This document shows, piece by piece, positions 16,642 to 25,460 of a DNA stretch of 64,000 nucleotides. The stretch spans positions 5,838,744-5,902,743 of the forward strand of contig NC_019892.1 of NCBI RefSeq assembly GCF_000242455.2, written 5' to 3'. This stretch comes from Singulisphaera acidiphila DSM 18658 (GTDB taxonomy: Bacteria; Planctomycetota; Planctomycetia; Isosphaerales; Isosphaeraceae). The notes under the pieces were generated by a model. That model worked only from the letters and a program-made list of their open reading frames with translations, was not told the DNA's origin and did no database searches. How positions within the stretch are numbered: position 1 is the stretch's first letter; each line of letters begins with the position of its first letter. The translations under genes were made by a program, and so were the position numbers.

Positions 16642-18555
16642 TCAAGAGGATGTCGTTTCGAGCCGTTGAAGCAGGACCATATCACGATAAAGGCCGCTGT
16701 CGGCCATGAGCTCGGCATGGCTGCCGACCTGGGCGATCGCCCCCCCTTCCATGACGAGGATCCGGTCGGCGTGGCGGATCGTGCTGAGCCGATGCGCAAT
16801 CACGAACGAGGTTCGCCCGCGCATCAAGGTGGTGAGGCTCTGCTGGATCAGATGCTCGCTCTCGCTGTCGAGATTGCTCGTCGCCTCGTCGAGGATGAAG
16901 ATCCGGGGGTCGGCGAGCACCGCGCGGGCGATCGCCAGGCGCTGGCGTTGCCCGCCGCTCAGCCGGACCCCGCGCTCGCCGATCAAGGTGTCGTAGCCGT
17001 CGGGGAGCCGGGTGATGAATTCGGCGGCATTGGCCACCCGAGCGGCGTGTTCGACCTGGGCCAGGGTGGCGCGACGATCGGCGTAGGCGATGTTTTCACC
17101 GATCGTGCCGTCGAAGAGGAAGACATCCTGCTCGACGATGCCGAGCAAGCGGCGGTAGCTCTCCACCTTGAGGTCGCGGAGGTTCGTGCCGTCGAGCCGG
17201 ACGACCCCTGCGGTCGGGTCGTAGAACCGCGCGATCAGGTTGCAGAGCGTCGTCTTGCCCGCGCCGCTGCGGCCGACCAGGGCGATGACCTCCCCCGCCT
17301 CGACCTCGAGGTTGATGTCGCGAAGCACGCTGGTTTCGGTGTTCGGATAGGCGAAGCTTACCTCGTCGAATTGGATCCGGCCGGCGACGGAACTCTTCGC
17401 GATCGACCAGGTCCCCGCGTTCGAGACCATCTCGCGGGGCTCTTCCATCAAGTCGAGCACGCGATCAAGTCCGGATAAGTTGTTCTGAAGCTGGGTGACG
17501 CTGGTCGCCAGCACGGCCAACGGTTCCAGGAGCATCGCCAGGTAGACGAGGAACATCATGAGGTCCCCCAGCGAGAGCCGGCCGTCGAGGACCCGGATGC
17601 CGCCATAGAGGAGCAGGAGGCCGGAAGAGGCGGGCAAGAGCAGGTCCCAGAGGATCTCGACCCCCCGCGACCAGCGCCAGGCGAAAAGCTCCTGCCGACT
17701 CATGAAGTGATTCTCGCCGACGAAGCGGGCGCTCTCGCGGCGCTGACGGCCGAACGCACGGACGACCCGCATGCCGCCGAACGCTTCGGCGGCCATTGCG
17801 TCGATCTCTTGCCGCTGCTTACGAACGTCGCGGAAGAGGGGCCGAAGCCGACGGTTCCAGAGCCGGTCGGTCCAGTACAAGGCCGGCCCCAGGGCGCCCG
17901 CACCGAGCAAGAGCCGCCAGTCCACCCAGCAGAGGACGATGAGCCCGCCCAGCAGTTGAACCAGAGCCCGCCAGGGGTTGTAGATCATGCTGAAGATCAA
18001 CTCGCCCACGCCTCCGGCGTCCTCGCGGAGCAGGCTGGCCGCCCCTCCCGACTTGAGCTGATAGACCCGATGCAAGGGGAGCCGGACCGCATGCTCGAAC
18101 ACCTGTCGACGGACCTTGACCTGGATCCGCTTCGATGCCAAGGTCGCCCGCCACCGCCCCCAGAGACCGCAAGCGGTCGACACCACCGAGACGAGGAAGA
18201 CCCCCGTGACGAGCGCAAGCAGCCGCCCTTTGGGAGCGGCCGGGATCGGTAGCCAGGCCGGCAAGGAACCCGGCAGTGGCTTGGCGAGCAAAACGTAGTC
18301 GATCACGAGCTTGGTGGCGGCGGGGGGGACGAGTCGCAGCAGCGTGGCGATCGAGAGTGTCGCCAGGGCCAGCGCAACGGCGGAACGCTGCCCCTCAAGA
18401 AGCGTGTAGAGCTCGCGATAGAGGCGAGGCAGCGAGCGGTGCCTCGGTGTGGCTTCCCCCGTGCCTGGACGAGCCTTGTCCTGGGTGCGGTTGCTCCACT
18501 CGTCACGATACCGGAGGAATCGGAGCCGACTCGTGAGCCGATGATGCAAGGCCAA
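16642..18555 (-). CDS. ABC exporter half-transporter, permease-ATPase fusion
   Basis: 637 residues. The permease half runs from about 50 to 370 with six hydrophobic segments (for example LALVTGVFLVSVVSTACGLW and LGGLIVLCWVDWRLLLGAGA). The ATPase half has Walker A GRSGAGKTT, Q-loop IVEQDVFLFDG, signature RLSGGQRQRLAIARA, Walker B IFILDEATSNLDSES and H-loop IAHRLSTIRHADR. All key residues are intact, so it should be an active dimeric exporter of the MsbA/multidrug type. Substrate unknown. It lies 177 bases upstream of the APC permease on the same strand, with its own start. Confidence 0.95.
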   Translation of the reverse strand: MALHHRLTSRLRFLRYRDEWSNRTQDKARPGTGEATPRHRSLPRLYRELYTLLEGQRSAVALALATLSIATLLRLVPPAATKLVIDYVLLAKPLPGSLPAWLPIPAAPKGRLLALVTGVFLVSVVSTACGLWGRWRATLASKRIQVKVRRQVFEHAVRLPLHRVYQLKSGGAASLLREDAGGVGELIFSMIYNPWRALVQLLGGLIVLCWVDWRLLLGAGALGPALYWTDRLWNRRLRPLFRDVRKQRQEIDAMAAEAFGGMRVVRAFGRQRRESARFVGENHFMSRQELFAWRWSRGVEILWDLLLPASSGLLLLYGGIRVLDGRLSLGDLMMFLVYLAMLLEPLAVLATSVTQLQNNLSGLDRVLDLMEEPREMVSNAGTWSIAKSSVAGRIQFDEVSFAYPNTETSVLRDINLEVEAGEVIALVGRSGAGKTTLCNLIARFYDPTAGVVRLDGTNLRDLKVESYRRLLGIVEQDVFLFDGTIGENIAYADRRATLAQVEHAARVANAAEFITRLPDGYDTLIGERGVRLSGGQRQRLAIARAVLADPRIFILDEATSNLDSESEHLIQQSLTTLMRGRTSFVIAHRLSTIRHADRILVMEGGAIAQVGSHAELMADSGLYRDMVLLQRLETTSS

Positions 18556-18664
18556 GAGTAAGAATCCCTTCCCTCGAGAAGCAAGAAGTCGGTCAAAGCC
18601 AAAGGAGGCAGGGCGTTCAACCCCACTGATGCCATTATTCTAGGGATTCAAGGGCCGGTGGGAA

Positions 18665-18694
18665 CTAAATAGTTCCCTGCCAAAGGGAAAGTAG
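18665..18694 (+). repeat. Left inverted repeat of IS630 element
   Basis: CTAAATAG, twelve differing bases, GGGAAAGTAG. This pairs with the right end at 19808-19837: 18 of the outer 8 and inner 10 positions match exactly. Confidence 0.85.
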
Positions 18695-18703
18695 CCCTGC
18701 CCC

Positions 18704-18709
18704 TATAAT
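18704..18709 (+). promoter_or_regulatory. Consensus -10 box TATAAT of the IS630 transposase
   Basis: TATAAT lies only 3 bases before the first in-frame ATG (18712), which argues that translation starts further in, at the ATG at 18763. Confidence 0.45.
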
Positions 18710-18762
18710 TCATGCAGAGGACTGCACCGACGACTCAACACGGACGAACATTAACGACGCCC

Positions 18763-19806
18763 ATGCTCTCCCTTTCGACGACTCAACGCGACGAACTCTT
18801 GGCGATCTACCGCAAGGATTCTGATCCCGAACTCCGCTTTCGCGCCCACATTATCCTCCTGTTGGCTGACGGCCATCCCTGGGACAACATCGAGTCCATG
18901 CTCTTCTGCAGCTCACGCACTGTCGACCGCTGGCTGAAGCGGTTCCAGGCCGAGGGCCTCGAAGGGTTGACTGGGAGGAAACGGGGCCGGCCCTTTCGGC
19001 TGGGCTTCGGCTGGGTCGCCATCCTCGTGAACTGGGTGACCACCACGACCCCCAGCGACTTCGGTTTCCTCCGCAGTCGCTGGTCGTGTGTGTTGTTGGC
19101 CCTGCTCTTGCGAGAAAGAGAAGGCGTTCGCGTCAGCCGGGAGACCGTCCGTCGCTGGCTCCATCGCGGCCACCTGGTGTGCCGGCGACCCCGGCCGACC
19201 CTGAAGCCGGACGAAGACGAGAGGCAGGTCAAGCTGGCTGAACTGCGGAAGCTCCTGGAAGAGCTGCCCGAGGACGAGACGGCCGTCTGGCAGGACGAAG
19301 TCGAGGTTCACACCAACCCAAAGATCGGCCGGATGTGGATGTTCAAAGGCCGACAAGCGAAGGTCGAGACCCCCGGGACGAACAAGAAGCGGCACATCTC
19401 CGGCTCAATCCACTGGCGGACCGGCCAGGTGTTCGTCACCGAGGCGGCCCCCAAGCAAGGGCGCGACGGAGCGTTGTTCATCAAGCACCTCGACGACCTG
19501 CGCCGCAGGCTGCGACGCTACCGCAAGATCCACGTGATCTGCGACAACGCGGGGAGCCACACCAGCCTGGAGGTGATCCAGTACCTCTGGAAGCACGAGG
19601 GTCGAATCGAAGTCCATCTGCTCCCCGCATACTCCCCGGACCTGAACCCGATCGAGCGGGTATGGTGGCATTTGCACGAGAACATCACCCGGAATCATCG
19701 GTGCAAGGATCTGGAGGAATTATTGGATCGAGTCTTCACCTGGCTGGGACAGGCAAACCCTTTCCAGATCGAGGGTTCGGCTTACCCAAAAGCCAGGGCC
19801 GCCTGA
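18763..19806 (+). CDS. IS630-family transposase
   Basis: About 347 residues from the ATG at 18763 (364 from the ATG at 18712). The N-terminal helix-turn-helix region reads DPELRFRAHIILLLADGHPW then SSRTVDRWLKRFQAEGLEGL; a second HTH lies at VSRETVRRWLHRGHLV. The catalytic DDE triad is visible: AVWQDEVEVH, IHVICDNAGSH and the closing LNPIERVWW. It catalyses cut-and-paste movement at TA sites. It reads as a single frame; many IS630 copies use a programmed frameshift, this one does not. Confidence 0.95.
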   Translation: MLSLSTTQRDELLAIYRKDSDPELRFRAHIILLLADGHPWDNIESMLFCSSRTVDRWLKRFQAEGLEGLTGRKRGRPFRLGFGWVAILVNWVTTTTPSDFGFLRSRWSCVLLALLLREREGVRVSRETVRRWLHRGHLVCRRPRPTLKPDEDERQVKLAELRKLLEELPEDETAVWQDEVEVHTNPKIGRMWMFKGRQAKVETPGTNKKRHISGSIHWRTGQVFVTEAAPKQGRDGALFIKHLDDLRRRLRRYRKIHVICDNAGSHTSLEVIQYLWKHEGRIEVHLLPAYSPDLNPIERVWWHLHENITRNHRCKDLEELLDRVFTWLGQANPFQIEGSAYPKARAA

Positions 19807-19807
19807 T

Positions 19808-19837
19808 CTACTTTCCCATTTGAAAGTTTCTATTTAG
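19808..19837 (-). repeat. Right inverted repeat of IS630 element
   Basis: Reverse complement of the left end in its outer 8 bases (CTATTTAG) and inner 10 (CTACTTTCCC). It starts one base after the transposase stop. Confidence 0.85.
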
Positions 19838-20240
19838 GGCCTTTGGAAACACGATGACCTGGAATCCTCGCGCGTTCTGACCTCGGCCTTGTCCGGAGCG
19901 TTGGAACAAGGTTCTTTGCGGGGGGAAACCCGAGCAGCCGAGCAATCGGGATCGCCTTTGGTTCAGCCCCAACAAACAGGGCGAACTCAGGCCGCTCGGG
20001 GCAGCGAATTCCTTTGAGACTCGAGGTGGCTTTGGAATGAAAGCGTCAAGTGCCACAGGATTCCGAGCAGGGAATCCCGTGGCACCCAAGGTCATCCGGC
20101 TCGCGGCCTCAATCGATTCCCGAGTGACCTGGTTCACGACTTATGATTTGAGGGAATCGGTCGCCTGATTCCTCCACTTCCGTTGAGATCGAAACGAAAA
20201 AACGGCACTCACGCCCCATGCCGCTTGCGAGGCGCTACGT
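19838..20240. other. Intergenic region holding one strong hairpin
   Basis: No convincing gene. The only structure is the hairpin at 20050-20085. Confidence 0.5.
20050..20085. repeat. 15-bp inverted repeat, hairpin
   Basis: GTGCCACAGGATTCC and GGAATCCCGTGGCAC flank GAGCAG; 14 of 15 positions pair. No T-run follows on either strand, so terminator function is uncertain; it could be the terminator of the histone-like gene (about 155 bases past its stop) or a dispersed repeat. Confidence 0.5.
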
Positions 20241-20534
20241 TCAGGGGTTGGGGCTCGCCTTCCTTGTGGCGGCCTTTTTCGGGGCGGCCTTCTTCTTGGT
20301 CGGGGCGGCCGGTGTGGCGGTAACTGCCGGTGTGGTCGCCTCAGCGCTGGCGGCCTTCTTGGTCACCTTCTTTGCGGCTGCCGTGGTCTTCTTCACGGCC
20401 GGCGCGGGAACTGGCTCCGGAGCCGGGGTGGGGGCTGCGGCTGCGGTCTCGACCTTCGCTGCTTTCGGGGCGGCCGGCTTGGTGGTCTTCTTCGTGGCTT
20501 TTGGTGTGCCCTTCACGTTCTTGGCGGTGCTCAT
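20241..20534 (-). CDS. Histone H1-like Lys/Ala/Pro-rich protein
   Basis: 97 residues made almost wholly of Lys, Ala, Pro, Thr and Val: MSTAKNVKGTPKATKKTTKP at the start, then AAPTPAPEPVPAPAVKKTTA, then KKAAPKKAATRKASPNP. No folded domain; this composition is that of histone H1/AlgP-like C-terminal tails that coat DNA. AAAGGA lies 8 bases before the ATG. A role in nucleoid packing is inference from composition. Such tracts evolve fast, so sequence matches elsewhere will be weak. Confidence 0.75.
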   Translation of the reverse strand: MSTAKNVKGTPKATKKTTKPAAPKAAKVETAAAAPTPAPEPVPAPAVKKTTAAAKKVTKKAASAEATTPAVTATPAAPTKKKAAPKKAATRKASPNP

Positions 20535-21146
20535 CGGGAATTCCTTTCGTGCAAACAGATGTGGAGGTCTTCGGCTCAACTCGACACGAACGCGACCCTC
20601 GTCACAACCACGCGGGGGTTCCCAGACCAGATGGAGTGGCATCTCATCAAGAAATGAATCTCGGCTGGCAAGTCATACGCCGCGATCATGCATGGCTGCG
20701 TTTTGCCATGCGACGGGTTGCTCGTGAGAGGACGATCTCGGCCGGACAACACCTCGCCCGAATTCAGCTCTGATGGACGACTGATGAAGGGAACACATAA
20801 AATTTATGGTGAGTCCCGAAATGAAGCAAGAGGGATATCCAAAGGATTCAGAATGCGACCTCTCCTGCATTCTCTGGAACCGTGGGCGTCTTGTCCGTGC
20901 ACTGGGGAAACGCCCGTCGCAAAGGGAGCGAGCCGTCGCCTCCGGCACAGGGCAAAAGGTCGGCCGCATTCCAGGGGGATTTGCGGCTCGAGGCGGTCGA
21001 TGTCGAGTCTCTGGTCCGCCGCCGAGAGGCCGGAGCGATCGCGAAGCCGGGGCCCTGGAATTGCGGCGATAAGGCGTGGATCCGGCTTCGGTTGGTCGCT
21101 CGTCGACCTCTTTGGATTGCATCAACAGGACAGGGCGGATCAAGGA
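20535..21146. other. Intergenic, about 610 bases, nothing convincing
   Basis: Reading frames here are short or mirror other frames and show no family pattern. There is a mildly AT-rich patch near 20785-20850 (AACACATAAAATTTATGG). It may hold the promoter of the histone-like gene, but I cannot fix one. Confidence 0.4.
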
Positions 21147-22355
21147 TCAGGCGGAAGGGAACGACCACTTCCCGAGGATCACGGGGGTTCGCGCCCCGGT
21201 CACGCTGGGCAGCGAGGTGGGATGGCCGAGCAGCGCCTCGTTCGCGAACAGGGCGAAGGCCATCGCCTCCCGCGCGGAGGAGGAGACCCCGACCTCCTCG
21301 GAGTCGCGCACCGGGACGGGATTCATGTTGGCCCGGATCCGCTCCATGAGGGCCGGATTTCGCGCACCGCCGCCAGCCACGATGATTTCGCCGACCGGGG
21401 GATCGACCACGAACCGGTCGAGGGCTTTGGTGATGGAGCGGGCGGTGAACTCCGTGAGCGTGGCCATCAGGTCGTGATCCCGCCGTCCGTGAGCGGCCAC
21501 GGCGCGTTCGAGGAACGCATCTCCATACATTTCAAACCCGGTCGACTTGGGCGGCCGGCGTTGGAGAAAGGGGTCGGTCGTGAGGAGGTCGTCGAGCAAG
21601 GCTGCGTTGACCGTCCCGCTTCGGGCGAGCCGGCCGTCCAGGTCGCAGGTCAGCTCCCCGCCGGAAAGTTGAACGGCGAGGCGGTCGAGGAGCGAATTGG
21701 CTGGCCCGGTATCAAAGCCGAAGACCCGGTCCGGGTCCGGGTCGAGAATCGTGACGTTGGCGATCCCGCCGAGATTGAGAATCACGCGCCGCCGGTTCGC
21801 GCTGGCGCCTGCCGGGCCTGCATAGAGGATCAAGTCGGAGAAGGGGGTCAATGGTGCCCCTTCGCCTCCGGCCGCGATGTCTCGGCTTCGGAAATCCGAG
21901 ATGACGCAGATCCCGGTCCGTTCCGCGATCTGATCGCCGTCGCCCACCTGCAAGGTCGCTCGAGGGACCCCCGGCATCGAGCTGTGATGGTAGAGCGTCT
22001 GGCCGTGCGAGCCGATCAGGTCGATTTCCTCGGGCGTCAGTTTCGCGGCCTGGATCGCACTCAAGCACGCATCCGCGAAGAGTTCGCCCACTTGAACATG
22101 AAGCTCGGCGATGGTCCGCACGTTGAGGTCGGCCGCGCCGAAGACCTGGCGCCTCACCGATGCAGCATAAGGGTGTTCGTAATACTGAATCAGTTCGACC
22201 TCGGCTCCGGGGTTCCCGGGCGTGGGGATGCCTCCCCCCTTGATCCGGCAGATGGCGACCGAGATCGCGTCGGCGCTCGTGCCGGAGATCAACCCCAGCA
22301 CAATCCGCGCGGGCTTCGCGCTGAGTTCGAGCAGTCGCTGAAGGATCGGGCTCAT
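21147..22355 (-). CDS. anmK: Anhydro-N-acetylmuramic acid kinase
   Basis: 402 residues, ASKHA-fold sugar kinase. It phosphorylates 1,6-anhydro-MurNAc while opening the anhydro ring, giving MurNAc-6-phosphate, a step of peptidoglycan recycling. Marks: LGLISGTSADAISVAIC (phosphate-binding loop with the family's GT(S)xD pattern), LIGSHGQTLYHHS, NLGGIANVTIL, GFDTGPANSLLD and VAGGGARNPALMERI. The length is slightly above the usual 370. A classic MurQ partner is not next to it. A clear ribosome site is weak (AAAGG 8 bases upstream). Confidence 0.93.
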   Translation of the reverse strand: MSPILQRLLELSAKPARIVLGLISGTSADAISVAICRIKGGGIPTPGNPGAEVELIQYYEHPYAASVRRQVFGAADLNVRTIAELHVQVGELFADACLSAIQAAKLTPEEIDLIGSHGQTLYHHSSMPGVPRATLQVGDGDQIAERTGICVISDFRSRDIAAGGEGAPLTPFSDLILYAGPAGASANRRRVILNLGGIANVTILDPDPDRVFGFDTGPANSLLDRLAVQLSGGELTCDLDGRLARSGTVNAALLDDLLTTDPFLQRRPPKSTGFEMYGDAFLERAVAAHGRRDHDLMATLTEFTARSITKALDRFVVDPPVGEIIVAGGGARNPALMERIRANMNPVPVRDSEEVGVSSSAREAMAFALFANEALLGHPTSLPSVTGARTPVILGKWSFPSA

Positions 22356-22899
22356 GGATGGCCTTTCACGCCAAGCGGAGATTGCGTTCGATTAATCGAA
22401 GGACGTCCAGCGATACCCCGCTTTTGGGGCTCGCCTCTTGCCAGGTGCCAGTGAGTCATCAAGGGCCGTCGATCCCGGTCGGCTGAGCGCGGTGGCCTGT
22501 TCTTATTTTTTAAGGATGATCGACTGTCGCGACCAAGGCAACAGAAACCTGGGTTGACGAAAAGGCCGGACGATGCGATTCCTCACCCGTGGCCGTTCCT
22601 CTCCCATTCGGGAAAATGGCGATCAGTGATCGCCTTAATAACCCCTGATTTGGCCGGTTTACGACCGTATGTTGATTTAAATCAACATTCCGGGATTGCT
22701 CTGGTTACTTTGTAAGTCCTTGGGAATGCTTGAGATCTGCCGATCAAAGTGGCTCTCGTAAAGCATCGAACGATTATATGATGCGGCGGTGGGATAACGT
22801 GAGCTAGCGTTTTAAAGGGGACGCGGACAGGTTCCGACGTTCTTGGTTGCTGGCCCACCTCCGCCGCACTTCTGGCGATTCGACGTTGAGACTAACTTG
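22356..22899. other. Divergent intergenic region with FNR-type palindrome
   Basis: 544 bases between anmK and the CAP gene. It is AT-richer than its surroundings near 22620-22790 and holds a perfect 20-base palindrome. No gene is seen. Confidence 0.6.
22669..22688. promoter_or_regulatory. Perfect 20-bp palindrome containing FNR-type site
   Basis: ATGTTGATTTAAATCAACAT is its own reverse complement. Its core, TTGATTTAAATCAA, fits the CRP/FNR-family anaerobic box (TTGAT, four bases, ATCAA) exactly. It is 212 bases before the CAP gene and 314 before anmK. Match is seen; binding and regulated gene are inference. Confidence 0.55.
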
Positions 22900-23787
22900 A
22901 TGATGCGATCAAAGAAGGCTCGGTTTCAGCCGAATTTGGAAAATCTTGACCGCCGTGACTTGCCGGCTGTGTTCACGGGCGTGACGGCGACTCTGGCGGA
23001 CGGTGTTTTGAATGTGTCGGGGTCGAACGCGAAATCGGTGATCCGCATTGACCTGATGGCGCGGACGGTTCGCGGCGAAGTTCGCGGCACAGTCACGGTT
23101 CAAGGCGCGGGCCGTTTCCAGGCTGCTCAGATCGATTCGATCGAGGTCGAGAAGTCGGATCAGGGGGACCGCCTGGTGATCCGCCGCATGGGGCGGTGGT
23201 CTCCCCCGACGACGGTCACGGTTGCGGACGCGCCGGTGACTGTCGTTCCTCCCCCGAGTCCCACCCCCGTTAAGCCCCCCTGGTTTGTGCCGAGTCCGCC
23301 ACCTCCGGTCGTCACTCCTCCGGTTGTCACTCCTCCGGTGGTTGTGCCTCCTCCCACGTCGCCAGGCACGCCCAGTCCGGCGGGGGTGATTCTGGGGGCG
23401 ACCGAGCAGGAGATCGTCGATCTGACGAATCAGGTGCGCGCTCAGAACGGGCTGGCACCGCTCACGGTCAATGCGAAGCTGGTCACCATGGCCGAGATCG
23501 AGGCGGGCAACATGGTCCAGTTCAATGTCATGGCGCACACGATTCCGCAAGCGGCCCAGCCTGATCTCCAGAGCCGTCAGAAGTACGTCGGCTACAATTT
23601 CTCCTGGCTGTCGGAGAACATCGCCTACAACTTTCTCAGTGCCAGTGCGGTCGTCAACGGCTGGATGAGCTCGACGGGACACCGCGCCAATATCCTCGAT
23701 ACCAAAGTCACCGAGATTGGCGTCGCGGTCCTTCAGGACAGCAAGGGCTCCCCCTACTACGTCCAGGTCTTCGGCGCTCCCGCCTGA
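22900..23787 (+). CDS. Secreted CAP/SCP-domain protein with planctomycete N-terminus
   Basis: About 295 residues. The N-terminus RFQPNLENLDRRDLPAVFTG is the LEPR-like leader seen on many exported planctomycete proteins. Residues 25-100 look like a small beta domain, then comes a Pro/Val-rich linker (VTPPVVTPPVVVPPPTSPG). The last 130 residues are a CAP (SCP/PR-1) domain: ATEQEIVDLTNQVRAQNGLA, MAHTI, LSENIAYNF, VNGWMSSTGHRANIL, with the typical His pair and Glu. CAP domains act outside the cell, often binding lipids or wall material; the role here is unknown. The tandem ATG (22900, 22903) gives the leader at the N-terminus. Confidence 0.88.
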   Translation: MMRSKKARFQPNLENLDRRDLPAVFTGVTATLADGVLNVSGSNAKSVIRIDLMARTVRGEVRGTVTVQGAGRFQAAQIDSIEVEKSDQGDRLVIRRMGRWSPPTTVTVADAPVTVVPPPSPTPVKPPWFVPSPPPPVVTPPVVTPPVVVPPPTSPGTPSPAGVILGATEQEIVDLTNQVRAQNGLAPLTVNAKLVTMAEIEAGNMVQFNVMAHTIPQAAQPDLQSRQKYVGYNFSWLSENIAYNFLSASAVVNGWMSSTGHRANILDTKVTEIGVAVLQDSKGSPYYVQVFGAPA

Positions 23788-23822
23788 TGATGGGCGGGCT
23801 CTGAATGGGAATGAATGAGGAC

Positions 23823-23855
23823 GCGGCCGAAGCCTTTTTTACGGGCTTCGGCCGC
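23823..23855. terminator. Strong hairpin between convergent genes
   Basis: GCGGCCGAAGCC and GGCTTCGGCCGC pair perfectly over 12 bases around a T-rich loop (TTTTTTACG), followed by TTCGTTTCCC. It serves the CAP gene and probably the acyltransferase from the other side. Confidence 0.75.
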
Positions 23856-23913
23856 TTCGTTTCCCGGATGTTCAGGAATCGCCAGATCGATCACGAGAGA
23901 ACGGGCGTTCTCG

Positions 23914-25047
23914 TCAGACCCGCAGGAAGATGCGGTTGCGGTAGAGATAGAACAAGAAGAGCCACTTCGCCGTGAGGACCCCCGCGGCCGCGAGGACGAG
24001 CCTGGCATTCGTGGACACGTAGAGTTCGGTCAGCCGATAGGTGCCGCCCAGGAAGAACGTGGTGAGATGCTCGAAGTCGATGAAGCGAGGGGCGACAAAG
24101 ATCGTGATCGCATTGGCCCCGATGACGACGAAGAAGAAGGCCCAGCGGCGGAACCGAAGGACGTCGATCACGGCATAGAAGAGTGCGAGCAGGAGCAGGC
24201 TCAGCCCGCCGGCGACGAGTACGAATGGACTGGTCCAGAGGATCTTGTTGATCGGGAACCGCTCGCCCCACGCGACCCCGACGATGAGGCTCAATACGCC
24301 CGCCGCAACCAGGCCCGCCACCTTCTGCCAAGGGCCGCGTTGTGAGCGAAGCCAGTGGCCTGCGAGCACGCCAAGCAGCGCTGTTCCCACGGCCGGGATG
24401 GTTGTGAGCAACCCTTCGTTGTCGCCGTAACCGTAGTACGACTTCATGATCTTGCCAGGCAAGAACTGGCGGTCGATCCAGCCGGCGAGGTTCCCGGAAA
24501 TCGAGTAATCGCCCGCCGTATGCCCCGGCGCACCGACGTTCGCCATCAGCGCCCAGTAACCGACCAGGATCAGCACCAGCAGGATCGCCACGCCCCGTCT
24601 CGAAAACCAGAGCGAAATCAAGGCGGCAATTCCGTAGCAGAGCGCGATCCGCTGGAGGACGCCCGCGACCCGGAGATTGGCCCAATCGAACTTGAGCACG
24701 CCGTTGCAGAGGAGCCCGAGTGCGAACAAGAGCAGGGTTCGGCGGGCGATTCGCCGGTATTCAGCGCCTCGGCCTTGCCCCTGGAGCTTGCCGAGTGAAA
24801 ACGGCAAGACCGTGCCGACCAGAAACAGAAAGAGCGGGAAGATGAGGTCATTCAGCCGGAAGCCGTGCCATTCGGCATGCTCAAGCTGCTCTTGCACGAC
24901 CTTTCCGGCCGACGAATCCGACCATCTGGCGAGCGCTTTGGCAAGGCGTTCGCCGCCGATGATCCAGAGCATGTCGAAGCCGCGCAGCGCATCGATTGAA
25001 AGGAGCCGTTCGGAAGGCTTGGGCGCTGCGATCGAGTCAGAATCCAT
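23914..25047 (-). CDS. HGSNAT-like membrane acyltransferase (DUF5009/NagX type)
   Basis: About 377 residues with roughly ten membrane segments. The family signature LLSIDALRGFDMLWIIGGE lies at residue 15, followed by EHAEWHGFRLNDLIFPLFLF and LVGTVLPFSLGKL. It resembles heparan-alpha-glucosaminide N-acetyltransferase and bacterial NagX, which acetylate or handle amino sugars at the membrane. The loop WTSPFVLVAGGLSLLLLALF near residue 260 is also typical. Neighbours do not define the sugar. I prefer the ATG at 25047, which puts the signature close to the N-terminus; a start 19 codons earlier is possible. Confidence 0.87.
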   Translation of the reverse strand: MDSDSIAAPKPSERLLSIDALRGFDMLWIIGGERLAKALARWSDSSAGKVVQEQLEHAEWHGFRLNDLIFPLFLFLVGTVLPFSLGKLQGQGRGAEYRRIARRTLLLFALGLLCNGVLKFDWANLRVAGVLQRIALCYGIAALISLWFSRRGVAILLVLILVGYWALMANVGAPGHTAGDYSISGNLAGWIDRQFLPGKIMKSYYGYGDNEGLLTTIPAVGTALLGVLAGHWLRSQRGPWQKVAGLVAAGVLSLIVGVAWGERFPINKILWTSPFVLVAGGLSLLLLALFYAVIDVLRFRRWAFFFVVIGANAITIFVAPRFIDFEHLTTFFLGGTYRLTELYVSTNARLVLAAAGVLTAKWLFLFYLYRNRIFLRV

Positions 25048-25460
25048 AAGTGGGGTCTCGGCGGTCAAAAGAACGATCGGGGAAGCCATCCGCGACCTGG
25101 CCATTCACGGATTCCCCAATCGCCCTTGATGGTACCCCAGGCCCTGGGGCCCCGGCAATTCCTGTGGGGCGGCTTGACGTGGACGAAATGACCTGCGGCA
25201 CATACACGAGGAGGCAGGGGCGCGAGCGGATCGAGCGAGCCAAGCTCAGGGCCAAGGGTGCCCGGCGTGAGGACCGGGTTTCTCATTGGTATTGCGCCGT
25301 TAAAATCAAAAAGGGAAAGGCGAACCGAGGCAGAACAAAGGCCCGGCGATCATCCCCGCGCGCTCGACCGATCTTCGACTTGGTCGCCGGGCGAATTTCG
25401 CGCTGGCACGCCTCGAGTTGCGACCGGTTTAGTGATCGATTCAGGGGATTGAATTTTTTT
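25048..25460. other. Divergent intergenic region, nothing recognised
   Basis: 413 bases between the acyltransferase and the broken AKR. The frame of the AKR stays open upstream to about 25050, but those codons show no family similarity. A T-run (GAATTTTTTT) sits directly before the AKR ATG. Confidence 0.4.

Larger units (their letters stand above)
18668..19834 (+). mobile_element. IS630-family insertion sequence, apparently complete
   Basis: One transposase gene between imperfect terminal repeats that start AATAG and end CTATT. A TA dinucleotide flanks each end (18666-18667 and 19835-19836), as expected for IS630/Tc1-type insertion with TA duplication. About 1.17 kb. The transposase is full length with its catalytic triad, so the element may still be active. 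It sits between the ABC exporter and the histone-like gene. Confidence 0.85.

Noticed and set aside
15223..17478. Long plus-strand open frame of about 750 codons
   Set aside because: It is antisense to the APC permease and ABC exporter, which both have full family motifs; the frame is open only because of high GC and its composition is Asp/Arg-rich nonsense.
11633..19806. Possible defence island (SNF2 helicase, exporter, IS element)
   Set aside because: No methylase, nuclease, toxin or reverse transcriptase lies among these genes; the neighbours are ordinary transporters.
19808..20137. Minus-strand ORF of 109 codons after IS630
   Set aside because: Overlaps the right IS end and shows no conserved pattern or ribosome site.
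20688..22454. Plus-strand open frame of about 590 codons
   Set aside because: Opposite anmK, no domain, Gly/Arg/Asp-rich shadow of the real gene.
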